Origin: Clostridia bacterium
GTDB lineage: Bacteria > Bacillota > Clostridia > Oscillospirales > CAG-272
Length of the DNA stretch: 64,000 nucleotides
Assembly (NCBI GenBank): GCA_017520505.1
Contig: JAFXFN010000006.1
Coordinates: 168,091 to 232,090 of the forward strand
Direction: 5' to 3'
Shown here: positions 17,941 to 26,505 of the stretch, piece by piece
Numbering within the stretch: the first letter of the stretch is position 1
Layout of the letters: each line of letters begins with the position of its first letter
Notes under the pieces: generated by a model
What the model was told of the DNA's origin: nothing
Database searches by the model: none
The model's input: only the letters and a program-made list of their open reading frames with translations
Made by a program: the position numbers and the translations under genes

Positions 17941-18624
17941 TTATCTGTTAAGGATAAGCTTTGTAAGCTCAACAGGTTCAACTATCTTGTCGCCCTTATA
18001 TACACGCATATTGCCCGATGCAATTTCGTCAATAAGGATAACCTCGCCGTTGTTGTAACCGAATTCAAACTTGATGTCCCAAAGGTCAAGACCGATCTCT
18101 TTAAGGTCGTCAGCAACGATCTTTGTTATCTTGAGTGTCTGTTCCTTCATGCTTGCAAACATTTCGGGAGTCATTACGTTAAGTGCGGCAAGACCTTCGC
18201 CTGTTACAAGCGGATCGCCCTTTTCGTCATTCTTGAATGTACATTCAACGTAACCGCCTTCAAGAGGTGTACCGTCCTTGATATATTCGCCGTATCTGCG
18301 GATAAAGCTTCCCGTTGCAACAAGTCTGCAAATTACTTCAAGTCCGTGACCGAACACGGTTGCGGGAAGAACCTCCATTGTTACGTTGTCAAGGTCTGCA
18401 CTTACATAGTGTGTCTTGATTCCTGCATTTTTAAGCAGTTCAAAATAACGGATAGACGTTTCAAGATTTGCACGGCCGATACCTTCGATAGTAAGTCCGA
18501 CTGTATTTTCACCGGGATCGAACACGCCGTCCTTACCTGTGCAGTCGTCCTTGAACTTCAGCATTACATTGCCGTTTTCAAGCGAGTAAACATCTTTTGT
18601 TTTGCCTTCATAAATCTTTTTCAT
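17941..18624 (-). CDS. purC: Phosphoribosylaminoimidazole-succinocarboxamide synthase (SAICAR synthase)
   Basis: Catalyses CAIR + L-aspartate + ATP to SAICAR in de novo purine synthesis, cytosolic. The 227-residue length is typical of the short bacterial form. Family signatures are YEGKTKDVY at the N-terminus (nucleotide-binding loop), [31 protein letters not shown] with RRYGEYI, and the C-terminal [13 protein letters not shown]. The ATG at 18624 follows AAAGGAG. It is a single-gene unit here, between its own terminator and a divergent HMA gene, rather than part of a pur operon. A PurF-like paralogue is at 36673-38079. Confidence 0.96.
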   Translation of the reverse strand: MKKIYEGKTKDVYSLENGNVMLKFKDDCTGKDGVFDPGENTVGLTIEGIGRANLETSIRYFELLKNAGIKTHYVSADLDNVTMEVLPATVFGHGLEVICRLVATGSFIRRYGEYIKDGTPLEGGYVECTFKNDEKGDPLVTGEGLAALNVMTPEMFASMKEQTLKITKIVADDLKEIGLDLWDIKFEFGYNNGEVILIDEIASGNMRVYKGDKIVEPVELTKLILNR

Positions 18625-18735
18625 AACGCAAGACTCCTTTAAGTAACAAAAATTACATTCAATATCTTACCACATTTTTTTCCTTTTGTATAGTATTTTT
18701 TCAAAAAAAATTTGCTTCAAATGAATTTTTTTCTG

Positions 18736-18784
18736 TTGACAAAAGCAAAAAACGGGAGTATAATTAAGTTAGCATACACTAACT
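18736..18784 (+). promoter_or_regulatory. Promoter and operator of the HMA-domain gene
   Basis: TTGACA (18736-18741), 17 nt, TATAAT (18759-18764). Directly after the -10 lies an inverted repeat AGTTAG-CATACA-CTAACT (18767-18784) covering the transcription start, the layout of a repressor site. A metal-responsive repressor is plausible given the gene product; none is encoded next to it. Confidence 0.75.
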
Positions 18785-18804
18785 GCAATGAGGGAGAAAA
18801 TAAA

Positions 18805-19065
18805 ATGGAAAAAATAACGCTCAAAATAGAAGGAATGATGTGTCCGATGTGTGAGGCTCACATGAACGATGCCGTACGAAACGGCTTTGACGTCAAAAAG
18901 GTCGTTTCATCTCATAAGGACAAGCAAACGATTATACTGACAGAATCGAAAATAACGGATGAACAGCTTAAAGCCACCGTTGAAAAAACGGGATATAAGC
19001 TTCTCGGAATTACCCGTGCGCCTTACGAGAAAAAGGGAATACTTTCCATTTTGAAAAAGAAATGA
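18805..19065 (+). CDS. Heavy-metal-associated (HMA) domain protein
   Basis: Small cytosolic metal-binding protein, 86 residues from the ATG at 18805, preceded by GAGGGAG. The N-terminus ITLKIEGMMCPMCEAHMNDAV contains the GMxCxxC copper/soft-metal loop of the CopZ/P-type ATPase HMA fold, with MCPMC in place of the common TCxxC. The beta-alpha-beta pattern continues to residue about 70 and a Lys-rich tail (KKGILSILKKK) follows. Such proteins chaperone Cu(I) or bind other metals. No copper ATPase or csoR/copY gene is adjacent. Expression is probably repressor-controlled through the inverted repeat at 18767-18784. Confidence 0.88.
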   Translation: MEKITLKIEGMMCPMCEAHMNDAVRNGFDVKKVVSSHKDKQTIILTESKITDEQLKATVEKTGYKLLGITRAPYEKKGILSILKKK

Positions 19066-19068
19066 ATA

Positions 19069-19104
19069 AAGAGGTCGGATTGCTCCGACCTCTTGTTTTA
19101 TAAA
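19069..19104 (+). terminator. Terminator after the HMA gene
   Basis: Eleven-bp stem AAGAGGTCGGA / TCCGACCTCTT, loop TTGC, then GTTTTATAAAA. It overlaps the end of the convergent TrhA gene and can work in both directions. Confidence 0.85.
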
Positions 19105-19769
19105 ATATAGAATATTATTCCAAAAAACTGCAACACGCTTCCCGCAATTACAAACAAATGAAAAACGGAATGCATATAGCGCACCTTGTTTCCTATACCG
19201 TACAGCACCGCACCGACGGTATAAGCAATACCGCCTATGAGTATGAACATAATGCCCCTCATAGGAATCGATGCCAATGCAGGCTTCGCCGCAAAGACGA
19301 TGCACCAGCCCATACCGAGATAGCATATCATCGAAAGCACCGCATATTTATCAAGGTCTATTGCCGTAAATACCGTTGCAACGGCGGCACATCCCCACAC
19401 GATACCGAACAAAGCCCAAGCCCAACCGGGATGCTCAGGGCGTATTCCGCAAAGAAGAACGGGGGTGTAAGTCCCTGCAATGAGAAAGTTTATCATACAA
19501 TGGTCAAGCACCTGCATGACTCTTTTACCCATATTTGGGTGAAGTCCGTGATACACGCTTGACGTTGTATAAAGCACCACCATCGATGCGCCGTATATTG
19601 AGCCGCTGACCACCGCCCACGCATCGCTGTTTATTGCCGAATAGACGATGCACAAAACAAGCACTGCAACGCCGAGTGTCGCACCGACGATGTGGCTGAC
19701 AGTATTAAATATTTCTTCGCCTTTGGTATAGTCGGGCAAAAGTCTGTCCGACAGTTTTGTTCTTTTCAC
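19098..19769 (-). CDS. Hemolysin III / TrhA family membrane protein (PAQR)
   Basis: A 223-residue protein with seven predicted membrane helices, PAQR/hemolysin III family. The conserved metal-site pattern is present: SSVYHGL near residue 72 (S-x3-HG), D in VLDHCMINFLIAGTY, and HSVFHLFV near the C-terminus. Members in B. subtilis (TrhA/YqfA-like) are linked to membrane energetics and fluidity; the hemolysin name is historical, and nothing suggests a toxin here. It is downstream of the vitamin B6 kinase gene, with a 6-nt gap, and so probably cotranscribed with it. Confidence 0.9.
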   Translation of the reverse strand: MKRTKLSDRLLPDYTKGEEIFNTVSHIVGATLGVAVLVLCIVYSAINSDAWAVVSGSIYGASMVVLYTTSSVYHGLHPNMGKRVMQVLDHCMINFLIAGTYTPVLLCGIRPEHPGWAWALFGIVWGCAAVATVFTAIDLDKYAVLSMICYLGMGWCIVFAAKPALASIPMRGIMFILIGGIAYTVGAVLYGIGNKVRYMHSVFHLFVIAGSVLQFFGIIFYIL

Positions 19770-19775
19770 TTTGAA

Positions 19776-20603
19776 TTATTTTTCAAGCATCGATATAAGC
19801 TTGCCGAGCACAGGCTCGAACTTTGCTCCATACCAATGATTCTCCTCTTCTGCCGTTGCTTTTATACATTCAACGGTGTAATCTGCCGCAATCTTTGCGC
19901 TTTCGTAAGCACTCTTTCCTCTTACAAGCGAGCCGACAAAAGCCGATGCGTATATATCTCCCGTACCATGACAGCTATTCGGGAGCATATCGTGCTCATA
20001 ATAGCTGTACTTTTCGTTTTCATAAACGACAACGCCCGTTTTGCCCTCATTGTATCTGACACCTGTAAGGATGACGTTCTTACATCCGATAGACGTAAGC
20101 TTTTCGATGATAAGGTCAATATATGCTCTGTCGTATTCCGTTTTGTATTCAACACCCGTTAAGAAGCAAGCCTCTGTTATGTTGGGAACAACGTAATCAG
20201 CCGCAGCACAAAGCTTCTTCATTTCTTCAACGAAAGCTTCGTCAAATCCGGGGTAAAGCTTGCCGTTGTCAGCCATTGCAGGGTCAACGATAAGCGCACC
20301 CTTTACCGTTGCATTGTAAATATCGCAGACGTACTGTATCTGCTGTGCTGAGCCGAGATAGCCTGTATAAAGCGCATCAAAGGAAATATTCTCCTTCACC
20401 CAATGATCCTTTATCTTCGGCATATCCTCCGTCAGATCATTGAACGTATATCCCGAAAAGCCTGCTGTGTGCGTTGAAAGCACAGCGGACGGCAAAACGC
20501 ACGTTTCAATTCCGCAAGCGGAAATTACGGGAAGCGCAACGGTCAACGAGCACTGACCGAGGCAGGAAATATCCTGAATAGTTAAAACTCTCTTATAAGC
20601 CAT
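19776..20603 (-). CDS. Pyridoxamine/pyridoxal kinase (PfkB/PdxK-PdxY family)
   Basis: ATP-dependent kinase of the vitamin B6 salvage pathway, 276 residues from the ATG at 20603, which has AGAGGTG about 7 nt upstream; a GTG at 20612 lies inside that ribosome site and is rejected. Motifs: ISCLGQCSLTVALPVISACG at the N-terminus, VDPAMADNGKLY, PNITEACFLTG and the anion-hole/catalytic SCHGTGDIYASAFVG near residue 215 with the catalytic Asp. Distinguishing pyridoxal from pyridoxamine preference is not possible from sequence. Probably cotranscribed with the downstream TrhA gene. Confidence 0.9.
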   Translation of the reverse strand: MAYKRVLTIQDISCLGQCSLTVALPVISACGIETCVLPSAVLSTHTAGFSGYTFNDLTEDMPKIKDHWVKENISFDALYTGYLGSAQQIQYVCDIYNATVKGALIVDPAMADNGKLYPGFDEAFVEEMKKLCAAADYVVPNITEACFLTGVEYKTEYDRAYIDLIIEKLTSIGCKNVILTGVRYNEGKTGVVVYENEKYSYYEHDMLPNSCHGTGDIYASAFVGSLVRGKSAYESAKIAADYTVECIKATAEEENHWYGAKFEPVLGKLISMLEK

Positions 20604-20695
20604 AATAAACACCTCTACATTTGATTAAGTAAATTATACACGGTTTTGATATGATTTAAATAGCCAAACAGTAGCTTTTTTTTATAACCAGATGC

Positions 20696-22066
20696 TTATT
20701 TTTTCTTTGTTGCACTGGCAACGATCGCTGACAGCGCAAAGAGCGCGATGACGTTGGGAATTACCATAAGGTTATTGAACATATCCGCAAGCTCCCAAAC
20801 AAGGTCGTTTGAAAGAATAGAGCCGAGAAAGATGAACACGATGGCAATCAATGAATATATAAGCACGGGAAGCTTTTTGCCGAAAAGCGATTCAACGTTA
20901 AGCTTTCCGAAGAAGTTCCAGCTCAAGATCGTAGAAAAAGCGAAGAACAGCAAGCAAACAGCAACGAAAATACCGCCGAGATTTTCACCGAATACGGTTG
21001 AAAATGCGTTCTGCATAAGGTTTGACTTTGTAAATCCGTCCTCGCTTCCGTCAGCCAAGGGGCCGCCGTTTGCGTAGAGTGTGGAAATAACAACGAGCGC
21101 TGTCATTGTAAGAACAACGAATGTGTCGATAAACACGCCTATCATAGCAACAACGCCCTGATCGTGGGGCTTTTCAACGTTTGCCATTGCGTGTGCGTGA
21201 GGTGTTGAACCCATACCTGCTTCGTTAGAGAAAAGACCTCTCTTTGCACCCTGGCTTATTGCCGCTTTAAGTGCCGCACCGACACCGCCGCCGAGGATAG
21301 CCTGAGGAACAAACGCATACTTGAATATCATTCCGAATGCTTCGGGAACGTTTTTGATGTTAACGCCGAGAACGATAAGACCGAAAACGATATACAAAAC
21401 AGCCATAACGGGAACTATCTTTTCAGTAACCGATGCAATACGCTGAATACCGCCGATGAAAATAAATGCGGATACAAGCACGAGCGTAACACCTATAGCC
21501 CAAGTGGGAATACCGAAGGCGTTATTGCAGGACTCTGCAATGGAGTTTGACTGTACCATCGTACCCATAAAGCCGAGTGCAAGGATAAGTGTAACGGAGA
21601 ATATAGCAGACAAAACCTTGCCGAATTTGCCCTTGAACGCTTCTCTTATGTAGTAAACAGGACCGCCGGAGATGCTGCCGTCAGCATTCTCAACACGTGT
21701 CTTCTGCGCCAAAACAGCCTCGGCATATATCGTTGCCATACCAAAGAATGCGATAAACCACATCCAGAATATAGCACCGGGACCGCCTACGAGTATAGCA
21801 CTGCACGCACCGACAATGTTACCTGTACCGACCTGTGCGGCAATAGCCGTGGAAAGAGCCTGGAACGACGAAAGACCGCCCTTCTGCTTTCCGCCCTTCA
21901 TGGAGAAGTTACCGAAAACCTTCTTCATACCTTCGCCAAAGCAGCGAACCTGAACGAATCTTGTCTTGATCGTATAGAAAAGACCTATACCGACAAGCAA
22001 GAAAATAAGAATGTAGTCAGACATATATGCATTTATAGTCTGAACAATTTTTAAAACCGTGTCCAT
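20696..22066 (-). CDS. AGCS family amino-acid:sodium symporter (AlsT-like)
   Basis: Na+-coupled alanine/glycine symporter, 456 residues from the ATG at 22066 (GGAGG 8 nt upstream). The open frame runs further upstream through the riboswitch, which is untranslated RNA, so the longer start is rejected. Family signatures include GLFYTIKTRFVQVRCFGEGM, GTGNIVGACSAILVGGPGAIFWMW, GAKRGLFSNEAGMGSTPHAHA and the final NLMVIPNVIALFALS. About ten to eleven helices are predicted. The glycine riboswitch in its leader points to glycine (and alanine) as the transported substrate, with expression switched by intracellular glycine. Monocistronic. Confidence 0.94.
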   Translation of the reverse strand: MDTVLKIVQTINAYMSDYILIFLLVGIGLFYTIKTRFVQVRCFGEGMKKVFGNFSMKGGKQKGGLSSFQALSTAIAAQVGTGNIVGACSAILVGGPGAIFWMWFIAFFGMATIYAEAVLAQKTRVENADGSISGGPVYYIREAFKGKFGKVLSAIFSVTLILALGFMGTMVQSNSIAESCNNAFGIPTWAIGVTLVLVSAFIFIGGIQRIASVTEKIVPVMAVLYIVFGLIVLGVNIKNVPEAFGMIFKYAFVPQAILGGGVGAALKAAISQGAKRGLFSNEAGMGSTPHAHAMANVEKPHDQGVVAMIGVFIDTFVVLTMTALVVISTLYANGGPLADGSEDGFTKSNLMQNAFSTVFGENLGGIFVAVCLLFFAFSTILSWNFFGKLNVESLFGKKLPVLIYSLIAIVFIFLGSILSNDLVWELADMFNNLMVIPNVIALFALSAIVASATKKK

Positions 22067-22080
22067 AGCACGACCTCCAA

Positions 22081-22110
22081 AAAAATAAAAATCCGCTGAA
22101 AGACAGCGGA
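22081..22110 (-). terminator. Glycine-riboswitch expression-platform terminator
   Basis: TCCGCTG / CAGCGGA around TCTTT, then TTTTTATTTTTTT on the minus strand, between the aptamer and the symporter ribosome site. Confidence 0.85.
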
Positions 22111-22147
22111 GAACAAAGAAATATACCAGACATAGAAGTGAAATGCC

Positions 22148-22228
22148 TGCCCTGTCCTTTTGCCTGAGAGATTCGGCTTGCGCCTTGCACCTTCGGCACC
22201 CGCACGGCTTGCGGGATTCTCCAGAGCC
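22148..22228 (-). promoter_or_regulatory. Glycine riboswitch (gcvT type), single aptamer
   Basis: The minus strand contains CTCTGGAGA, the GTGCCGAAGGTGCAAG core and CTCTCAGGCAAAAGGACAG, the diagnostic conserved segments of the glycine aptamer, with GCAAGCCGTGC forming the P3 hairpin. Only one complete aptamer is present; the bases 5' of it (about 22229-22275) could form the short 'ghost' helix seen in singlet riboswitches. With the terminator at 22081-22110 it controls the AGCS symporter. Confidence 0.93.
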
Positions 22229-22280
22229 TCCTCCGCCCTCGGTCTTTAAAATTCCAAGAGCCTCAACGGTTGCAAACGCT

Positions 22281-22309
22281 ATTCTATCATAACACCGACC
22301 GAAATTCAA
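22281..22309 (-). promoter_or_regulatory. Promoter of the riboswitch - AGCS symporter unit
   Basis: Minus strand: TTGAAT (22309-22304), 17 nt, TAGAAT (22286-22281). Confidence 0.65.
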
Positions 22310-22449
22310 TGACAATATTGCACAAATATCGACATACGGTTTTGTGTATATTCTACATACAAATAGAATTTATTATTTATTTAATGATTATGCAAATGCT
22401 TTGTTCATATTTTTCGGGTATCATAAGCATATATATCTTCGGAGGAATT

Positions 22450-22698
22450 ATGGAAACAAGAGTAGCACTTATAAGCATAATCGTTGAAAAATTCGATTCG
22501 GCGGAGGAAATAAACTCACTTCTTCACAAATACGGTGAATACGTCATCGGCAGAATGGGACTTCCCTACCGCAAGAAAAATATAAATATTATAAGTGTCG
22601 CAGTAGATGCTCCGCAGGATATTATATCGGCTCTTTCGGGAAAGATAGGCAAGCTTGACGGTGTAAGCGTCAAGACTGTGTATTCCGGAGGTATCTGA
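22450..22698 (+). CDS. TM1266-family iron-only hydrogenase system putative regulator
   Basis: Small 82-residue protein of the TM1266 family (ferredoxin-like, NikR C-terminal/ACT-like fold) that is found almost always with [FeFe]-hydrogenase maturases. Visible features: METRVALISIIVEKF strand, the central YVIGRMGLPYRKKNINIISVAVDAP, and ISALSGKIGKLDGVSVKTVYS. GGAGG lies 4 nt before the ATG at 22450. Its last base is the first base of hydE (TGATG overlap), so it heads the hyd maturation operon. It lacks a DNA-binding domain, so a regulatory role is by association only. Confidence 0.88.
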   Translation: METRVALISIIVEKFDSAEEINSLLHKYGEYVIGRMGLPYRKKNINIISVAVDAPQDIISALSGKIGKLDGVSVKTVYSGGI

Positions 22699-23741
22699 TG
22701 TTCACGTTTGAACTTATTGACAAGCTTGAAAAAGAACACTCGCTCACCCTTGAGGAATACGAATATCTTATATCGAATTTTTACGACGATACCTATGACT
22801 ATGCACGCAGAAAAGCGGTCGAAGCAAGGAAAAAGATATACTCAAACAAGGTCTTTATCCGTGGGCTTATTGAAATATCAAACATCTGCAAAAACGATTG
22901 TTATTACTGCGGAATCAGAAAAAGCAATACTCTTTGCTCTCGCTACAGACTGACAAAGGAAGAAATACTCACCTGCTGCGAGGAGGGGTATTCCCTCGGC
23001 TTCCGCACGTTCGTTTTACAGGGCGGTGAGGACGGATATTTCACCGACGACGTGCTTTGCGACATAGTAAAGTCGATAAAAGCAAAATATCCCGAATGTG
23101 CCGTAACGCTTTCCCTCGGTGAGCGTTCTTATGACAGCTATAAAAGGCTGAAAGAGGCAGGGGCTGACAGGTATCTGCTCCGACACGAAAGCATCACACG
23201 TGAGCATTACGAAATGCTCCACCCCGAAAATATGTCGTACGACGAAAGGGTAAGATGTCTGAATGACTTGAAATCACTCGGCTTTCAGGTCGGATGCGGA
23301 TTTATGGTATCATCTCCGTTTATGACACTCAAGCACATAGCAAACGATTTAAAATTCATTGAAGAATTCAAGCCGCAGATGTGCGGAATCGGCCCGTTCA
23401 TACCGCACGTTGACACACCGTTCGGTGAATTTGAAGCAGGAAGTGCCGACTTCACCTGCTATCTTCTGTCAATTATCAGACTTATCCACCCGAATATCCT
23501 TTTGCCTGCAACAACAGCGCTTGGTTCACTTGCCGTAGGCGGACGTGAAAAGGGTATAATGTCGGGAGCAAACGTCATTATGCCGAACCTTTCACCGTCA
23601 AGCGTGCGTGAAAAATATATGCTTTACAACGGAAAAGCATTCACGGGAAGTGAGGCAGGCGAAAACCTTGCAAACATTATGGCAAGCCTTGCGGAAATAG
23701 GCTACGAAACGGTCGTTGACCGAGGAGATTACGTAAAATAA
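22698..23741 (+). CDS. hydE: [FeFe] hydrogenase H-cluster radical SAM maturase HydE
   Basis: Radical SAM enzyme of H-cluster assembly that acts on the cysteine-ligated Fe(CO)2CN synthon made by HydG, on the way to the diiron subcluster delivered by HydF. 347 residues, typical. The cluster-binding CX3CX2C is CKNDCYYCGIRKSN near residue 63; the SAM-binding GGE motif is VLQGGEDGYF, and RHESITREHYEMLHPENMS and GCGFMVSSPFMT are conserved HydE segments. It overlaps the TM1266 gene by one base and precedes hydG by 50 nt. Confidence 0.96.
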   Translation: MFTFELIDKLEKEHSLTLEEYEYLISNFYDDTYDYARRKAVEARKKIYSNKVFIRGLIEISNICKNDCYYCGIRKSNTLCSRYRLTKEEILTCCEEGYSLGFRTFVLQGGEDGYFTDDVLCDIVKSIKAKYPECAVTLSLGERSYDSYKRLKEAGADRYLLRHESITREHYEMLHPENMSYDERVRCLNDLKSLGFQVGCGFMVSSPFMTLKHIANDLKFIEEFKPQMCGIGPFIPHVDTPFGEFEAGSADFTCYLLSIIRLIHPNILLPATTALGSLAVGGREKGIMSGANVIMPNLSPSSVREKYMLYNGKAFTGSEAGENLANIMASLAEIGYETVVDRGDYVK

Positions 23742-23791
23742 AATTTATCTAAAGGGGAAGAAGCTCTGACCCTAAAGAAAGGAAAAATAAA

Positions 23792-25240
23792 ATGGCAAAA
23801 TACGATCCCAAATCACTCAAAGCAGAAGAATTTATAAGCGATGAGGAAATAAGAGAAACTCTTGCGTATGCAGAGGAAAACAAAAACAATATTGAGCTTA
23901 TTGACTCAATAATCGAAAAGGCACGCCCTGTCAAGACTGAAACGGGCTACACGTGCCGTGGACTTTCTCACAGAGAGGCATCCGTGCTTCTTGCGTGCGA
24001 GGACCAAAAGATGATAGAAAAAATATATAAGGTCGCAGAGGAGATAAAGCTTGCGTTTTACGGTAACAGAATCGTTATCTTCGCACCGCTTTACCTTTCA
24101 AATTACTGTGTAAACGGCTGTGTTTACTGTCCTTATCATCTTAAAAACAAGACTATTCCGAGAAAGAAACTGACACAAGAGGAAGTACGTGCTGAGGTTA
24201 TCGCACTTCAGGATATGGGTCACAAGCGTCTGGCAATAGAATCGGGAGAGGACCCCGTAAACAACCCCATAGAATACATTCTTGAATGTATCAACACTAT
24301 CTACAGCGTAAACCACAAAAACGGTGCGATACGCAGAGTAAACGTAAACATCGCCGCAACGACGGTTGAAAACTATAAAAAGCTCAAGGATGCGGGAATC
24401 GGTACGTATATTCTCTTCCAGGAAACGTATCACAAGGAAAGCTATTTGAAGCTCCACCCCACGGGCCCGAAGCACGATTATGCGTACCACACGGAAGCGC
24501 ACGACAGAGCAATGCAGGGAGGAATCGACGACGTCGGTCTCGGTGTTTTGTTCGGTCTTGAGCTTTACAAATACGAATTTGCAGGTCTTCTTATGCACGC
24601 AGAGCATCTTGAGGCTGTCCACGGTGTCGGCCCTCACACAATAAGCGTACCGAGAATCAAGCGTGCTGACGACGTTGACCCCACGCAGTTTGATAACTCC
24701 ATAAGCGACGAAATATTTGAAAAGATAACTGCTTGCATCCGTCTTGCAGTACCCTACACGGGCATTATAATCTCCACAAGAGAAACGGAGCAAGTGCGTT
24801 CAAAGCTTCTCAAGCTCGGTGTTTCGCAGGTCAGCGGCGGCTCACGTACGTCTGTCGGCGGTTACGCTTGCGAGGAACGTCCCCACGATACGGAGCAGTT
24901 TGATGTTTCAGACCAGAGAACACTTGACGAGGTCGTGCATTGGCTTATCGACAACGGACATATTCCTTCTTTCTGTACGGCTTGCTACCGTGAGGGCAGA
25001 ACGGGCGACAGATTTATGAGCCTTTGCAAAACAGGTCAGATAATCAACTGCTGTCACCCGAATGCACTTATGACGCTTACAGAATATCTCGTTGACTACG
25101 GCAGTGAAGAAACGAAAAAAGCGGGTTACGCAATGATAGAAAAAGAGCTTACAAAGATACCGAAGGAAAAGGTACGCAATATTGCGGAATCGAATATTGA
25201 GGATATAAAGAACTCCAACAGACGTGATTTCAGATTTTAA
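23792..25240 (+). CDS. hydG: [FeFe] hydrogenase H-cluster radical SAM maturase HydG
   Basis: Tyrosine lyase that makes the CO and CN- ligands of the H-cluster. 482 residues, normal. N-terminal radical SAM cluster motif CVNGCVYCPYHLKN (C-X3-C-X2-C, near 106), a GEDP segment, and the extended ISVPRIKRADDVDP. The second, C-terminal cluster motif CTACYREGRTGDRFMSLC is intact, which separates HydG from ThiH. It starts after AAAGGAAAAATAAAATG, 50 nt downstream of hydE, and hydF follows after 9 nt. Confidence 0.97.
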   Translation: MAKYDPKSLKAEEFISDEEIRETLAYAEENKNNIELIDSIIEKARPVKTETGYTCRGLSHREASVLLACEDQKMIEKIYKVAEEIKLAFYGNRIVIFAPLYLSNYCVNGCVYCPYHLKNKTIPRKKLTQEEVRAEVIALQDMGHKRLAIESGEDPVNNPIEYILECINTIYSVNHKNGAIRRVNVNIAATTVENYKKLKDAGIGTYILFQETYHKESYLKLHPTGPKHDYAYHTEAHDRAMQGGIDDVGLGVLFGLELYKYEFAGLLMHAEHLEAVHGVGPHTISVPRIKRADDVDPTQFDNSISDEIFEKITACIRLAVPYTGIIISTRETEQVRSKLLKLGVSQVSGGSRTSVGGYACEERPHDTEQFDVSDQRTLDEVVHWLIDNGHIPSFCTACYREGRTGDRFMSLCKTGQIINCCHPNALMTLTEYLVDYGSEETKKAGYAMIEKELTKIPKEKVRNIAESNIEDIKNSNRRDFRF

Positions 25241-25249
25241 GAGGTAATT

Positions 25250-26443
25250 ATGGGACTTAACGATACACCGTCGGGCGAAAGGCTGACCATCGGATTTTTC
25301 GGCGCACGAAACGCAGGAAAATCAAGTGTGGCAAACGCCGTGACGGGACAAATAATTTCCGTTGTTTCAGATACTCCCGGTACGACGACGGACCCTGTAA
25401 AAAAATCAATGGAACTTTTACCCCTCGGCCCCGTTACAATAATCGACACACCGGGGCTTGACGACGTCGGTGAGCTTGGAGAAGAACGTGTAAAGGTTTC
25501 ACTTCGTGTTCTGGCATCTGTCGATGCGGCAGTTATCGTTATCGATGCCGCACGTGGAACAACTGAATTCGACGAAAAGCTTTTAAAAACCGTCAAGGAA
25601 AGAAATCTGCCGTACGTATGCGTATACAACAAGTCGGAAAATGTCAAAATTCCCGATAATATCCCCGATGACACGGTATACGTAAGTGCAAAAAGCGGCT
25701 ACAACATCGATGTTCTGAAAGAAAAAATAGCAACGTCATTTGCAAAAGCCGAAAATAACAAACGCCTTATTTCCGACATTTTGCCTCAAAATGCATTAAC
25801 CGTGCTCGTTGTGCCGATAGATGAAGCAGCCCCGAAAGGCAGGCTTATTCTTCCACAGCAGCAGACAATACGTGATATACTTGACAGCCACGGCACATGC
25901 ATTTGCTGTCAGCCTGATGAGCTGACGGGCGTGCTTTCCTCCCTTTGCAAAAAGCCCGACGTTGTCATTACAGATTCGCAGGTGTTCGGCAAGGTTTCTT
26001 CCCTTTTGCCAAACGACGTAAAGCTTACGTCATTTTCAATTCTTTTTGCAAGATATAAGGGCGATCTGCCGACGCTTGTAAAGGGTGCCTCTGCAATATC
26101 ACAGCTTAAAGACGGTGACACGGTGCTCATTTCCGAGGGCTGTACGCACAGACGAAGCTGTAAGGACATAGGAACTGTCAAGATCCCTGCACTGATGCGC
26201 AAGTTTACAGGCAAGGAGCTGAACTTCAAATTCACCTCTGGCGGTGATTTTGAAAGCGATCTATCCGACGTTGCCCTCGTGCTTCACTGCGGCGGCTGTG
26301 TACTGACCGAAAAGGAAATGCGCTACCGTATGCGGATATGTGAGGAATATGGCACTCCCATCGTAAACTACGGTGTTGCCATCGCCCACATGAACGGCAT
26401 TTTAAAAAGAAGCATCGAAATTTTCCCCGATATAAATATGTAA
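25250..26443 (+). CDS. hydF: [FeFe] hydrogenase H-cluster maturation GTPase HydF
   Basis: GTPase and scaffold that receives the diiron precursor and passes it to apo-hydrogenase. 397 residues. Domains: Era-like GTPase (about 8-170) with P-loop GARNAGKSS, switch DTPGTTTDP, DTPGLDD and the base-recognition NKSE (in VYNKSENV, unusual for NKxD); a dimerisation domain; and a C-terminal cluster domain with GCTHRRSC (CxH) and LHCGGC (HCxxC), the ligand pattern of HydF. Last gene of the operon, closed by the terminator at 26449-26480. The [FeFe] hydrogenase gene itself is not in this window. Confidence 0.96.
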   Translation: MGLNDTPSGERLTIGFFGARNAGKSSVANAVTGQIISVVSDTPGTTTDPVKKSMELLPLGPVTIIDTPGLDDVGELGEERVKVSLRVLASVDAAVIVIDAARGTTEFDEKLLKTVKERNLPYVCVYNKSENVKIPDNIPDDTVYVSAKSGYNIDVLKEKIATSFAKAENNKRLISDILPQNALTVLVVPIDEAAPKGRLILPQQQTIRDILDSHGTCICCQPDELTGVLSSLCKKPDVVITDSQVFGKVSSLLPNDVKLTSFSILFARYKGDLPTLVKGASAISQLKDGDTVLISEGCTHRRSCKDIGTVKIPALMRKFTGKELNFKFTSGGDFESDLSDVALVLHCGGCVLTEKEMRYRMRICEEYGTPIVNYGVAIAHMNGILKRSIEIFPDINM

Positions 26444-26448
26444 AATAC

Positions 26449-26480
26449 AAACACCCGAGAGAACTACTCTTCGGGTGTTT
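26449..26480 (+). terminator. Terminator of the hyd maturation operon
   Basis: AAACACCCGA / TCGGGTGTTT with an inner GAG/CTC pairing, then TTAC. It can also end the convergent gene at 26506-27333. Confidence 0.8.
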
Positions 26481-26505
26481 TACATGACTTTTATAACTTA
26501 AACTA

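Noticed and set aside
19098..19769. Hemolysin toxin
   Set aside because: The name is historical; the sequence is a PAQR-type seven-helix membrane protein.
22148..22275. Tandem glycine riboswitch
   Set aside because: Only one complete aptamer core is seen; the upstream bases are too short for a second one.
24098..24793. Minus-strand frame of 231 codons
   Set aside because: Antisense to hydG.
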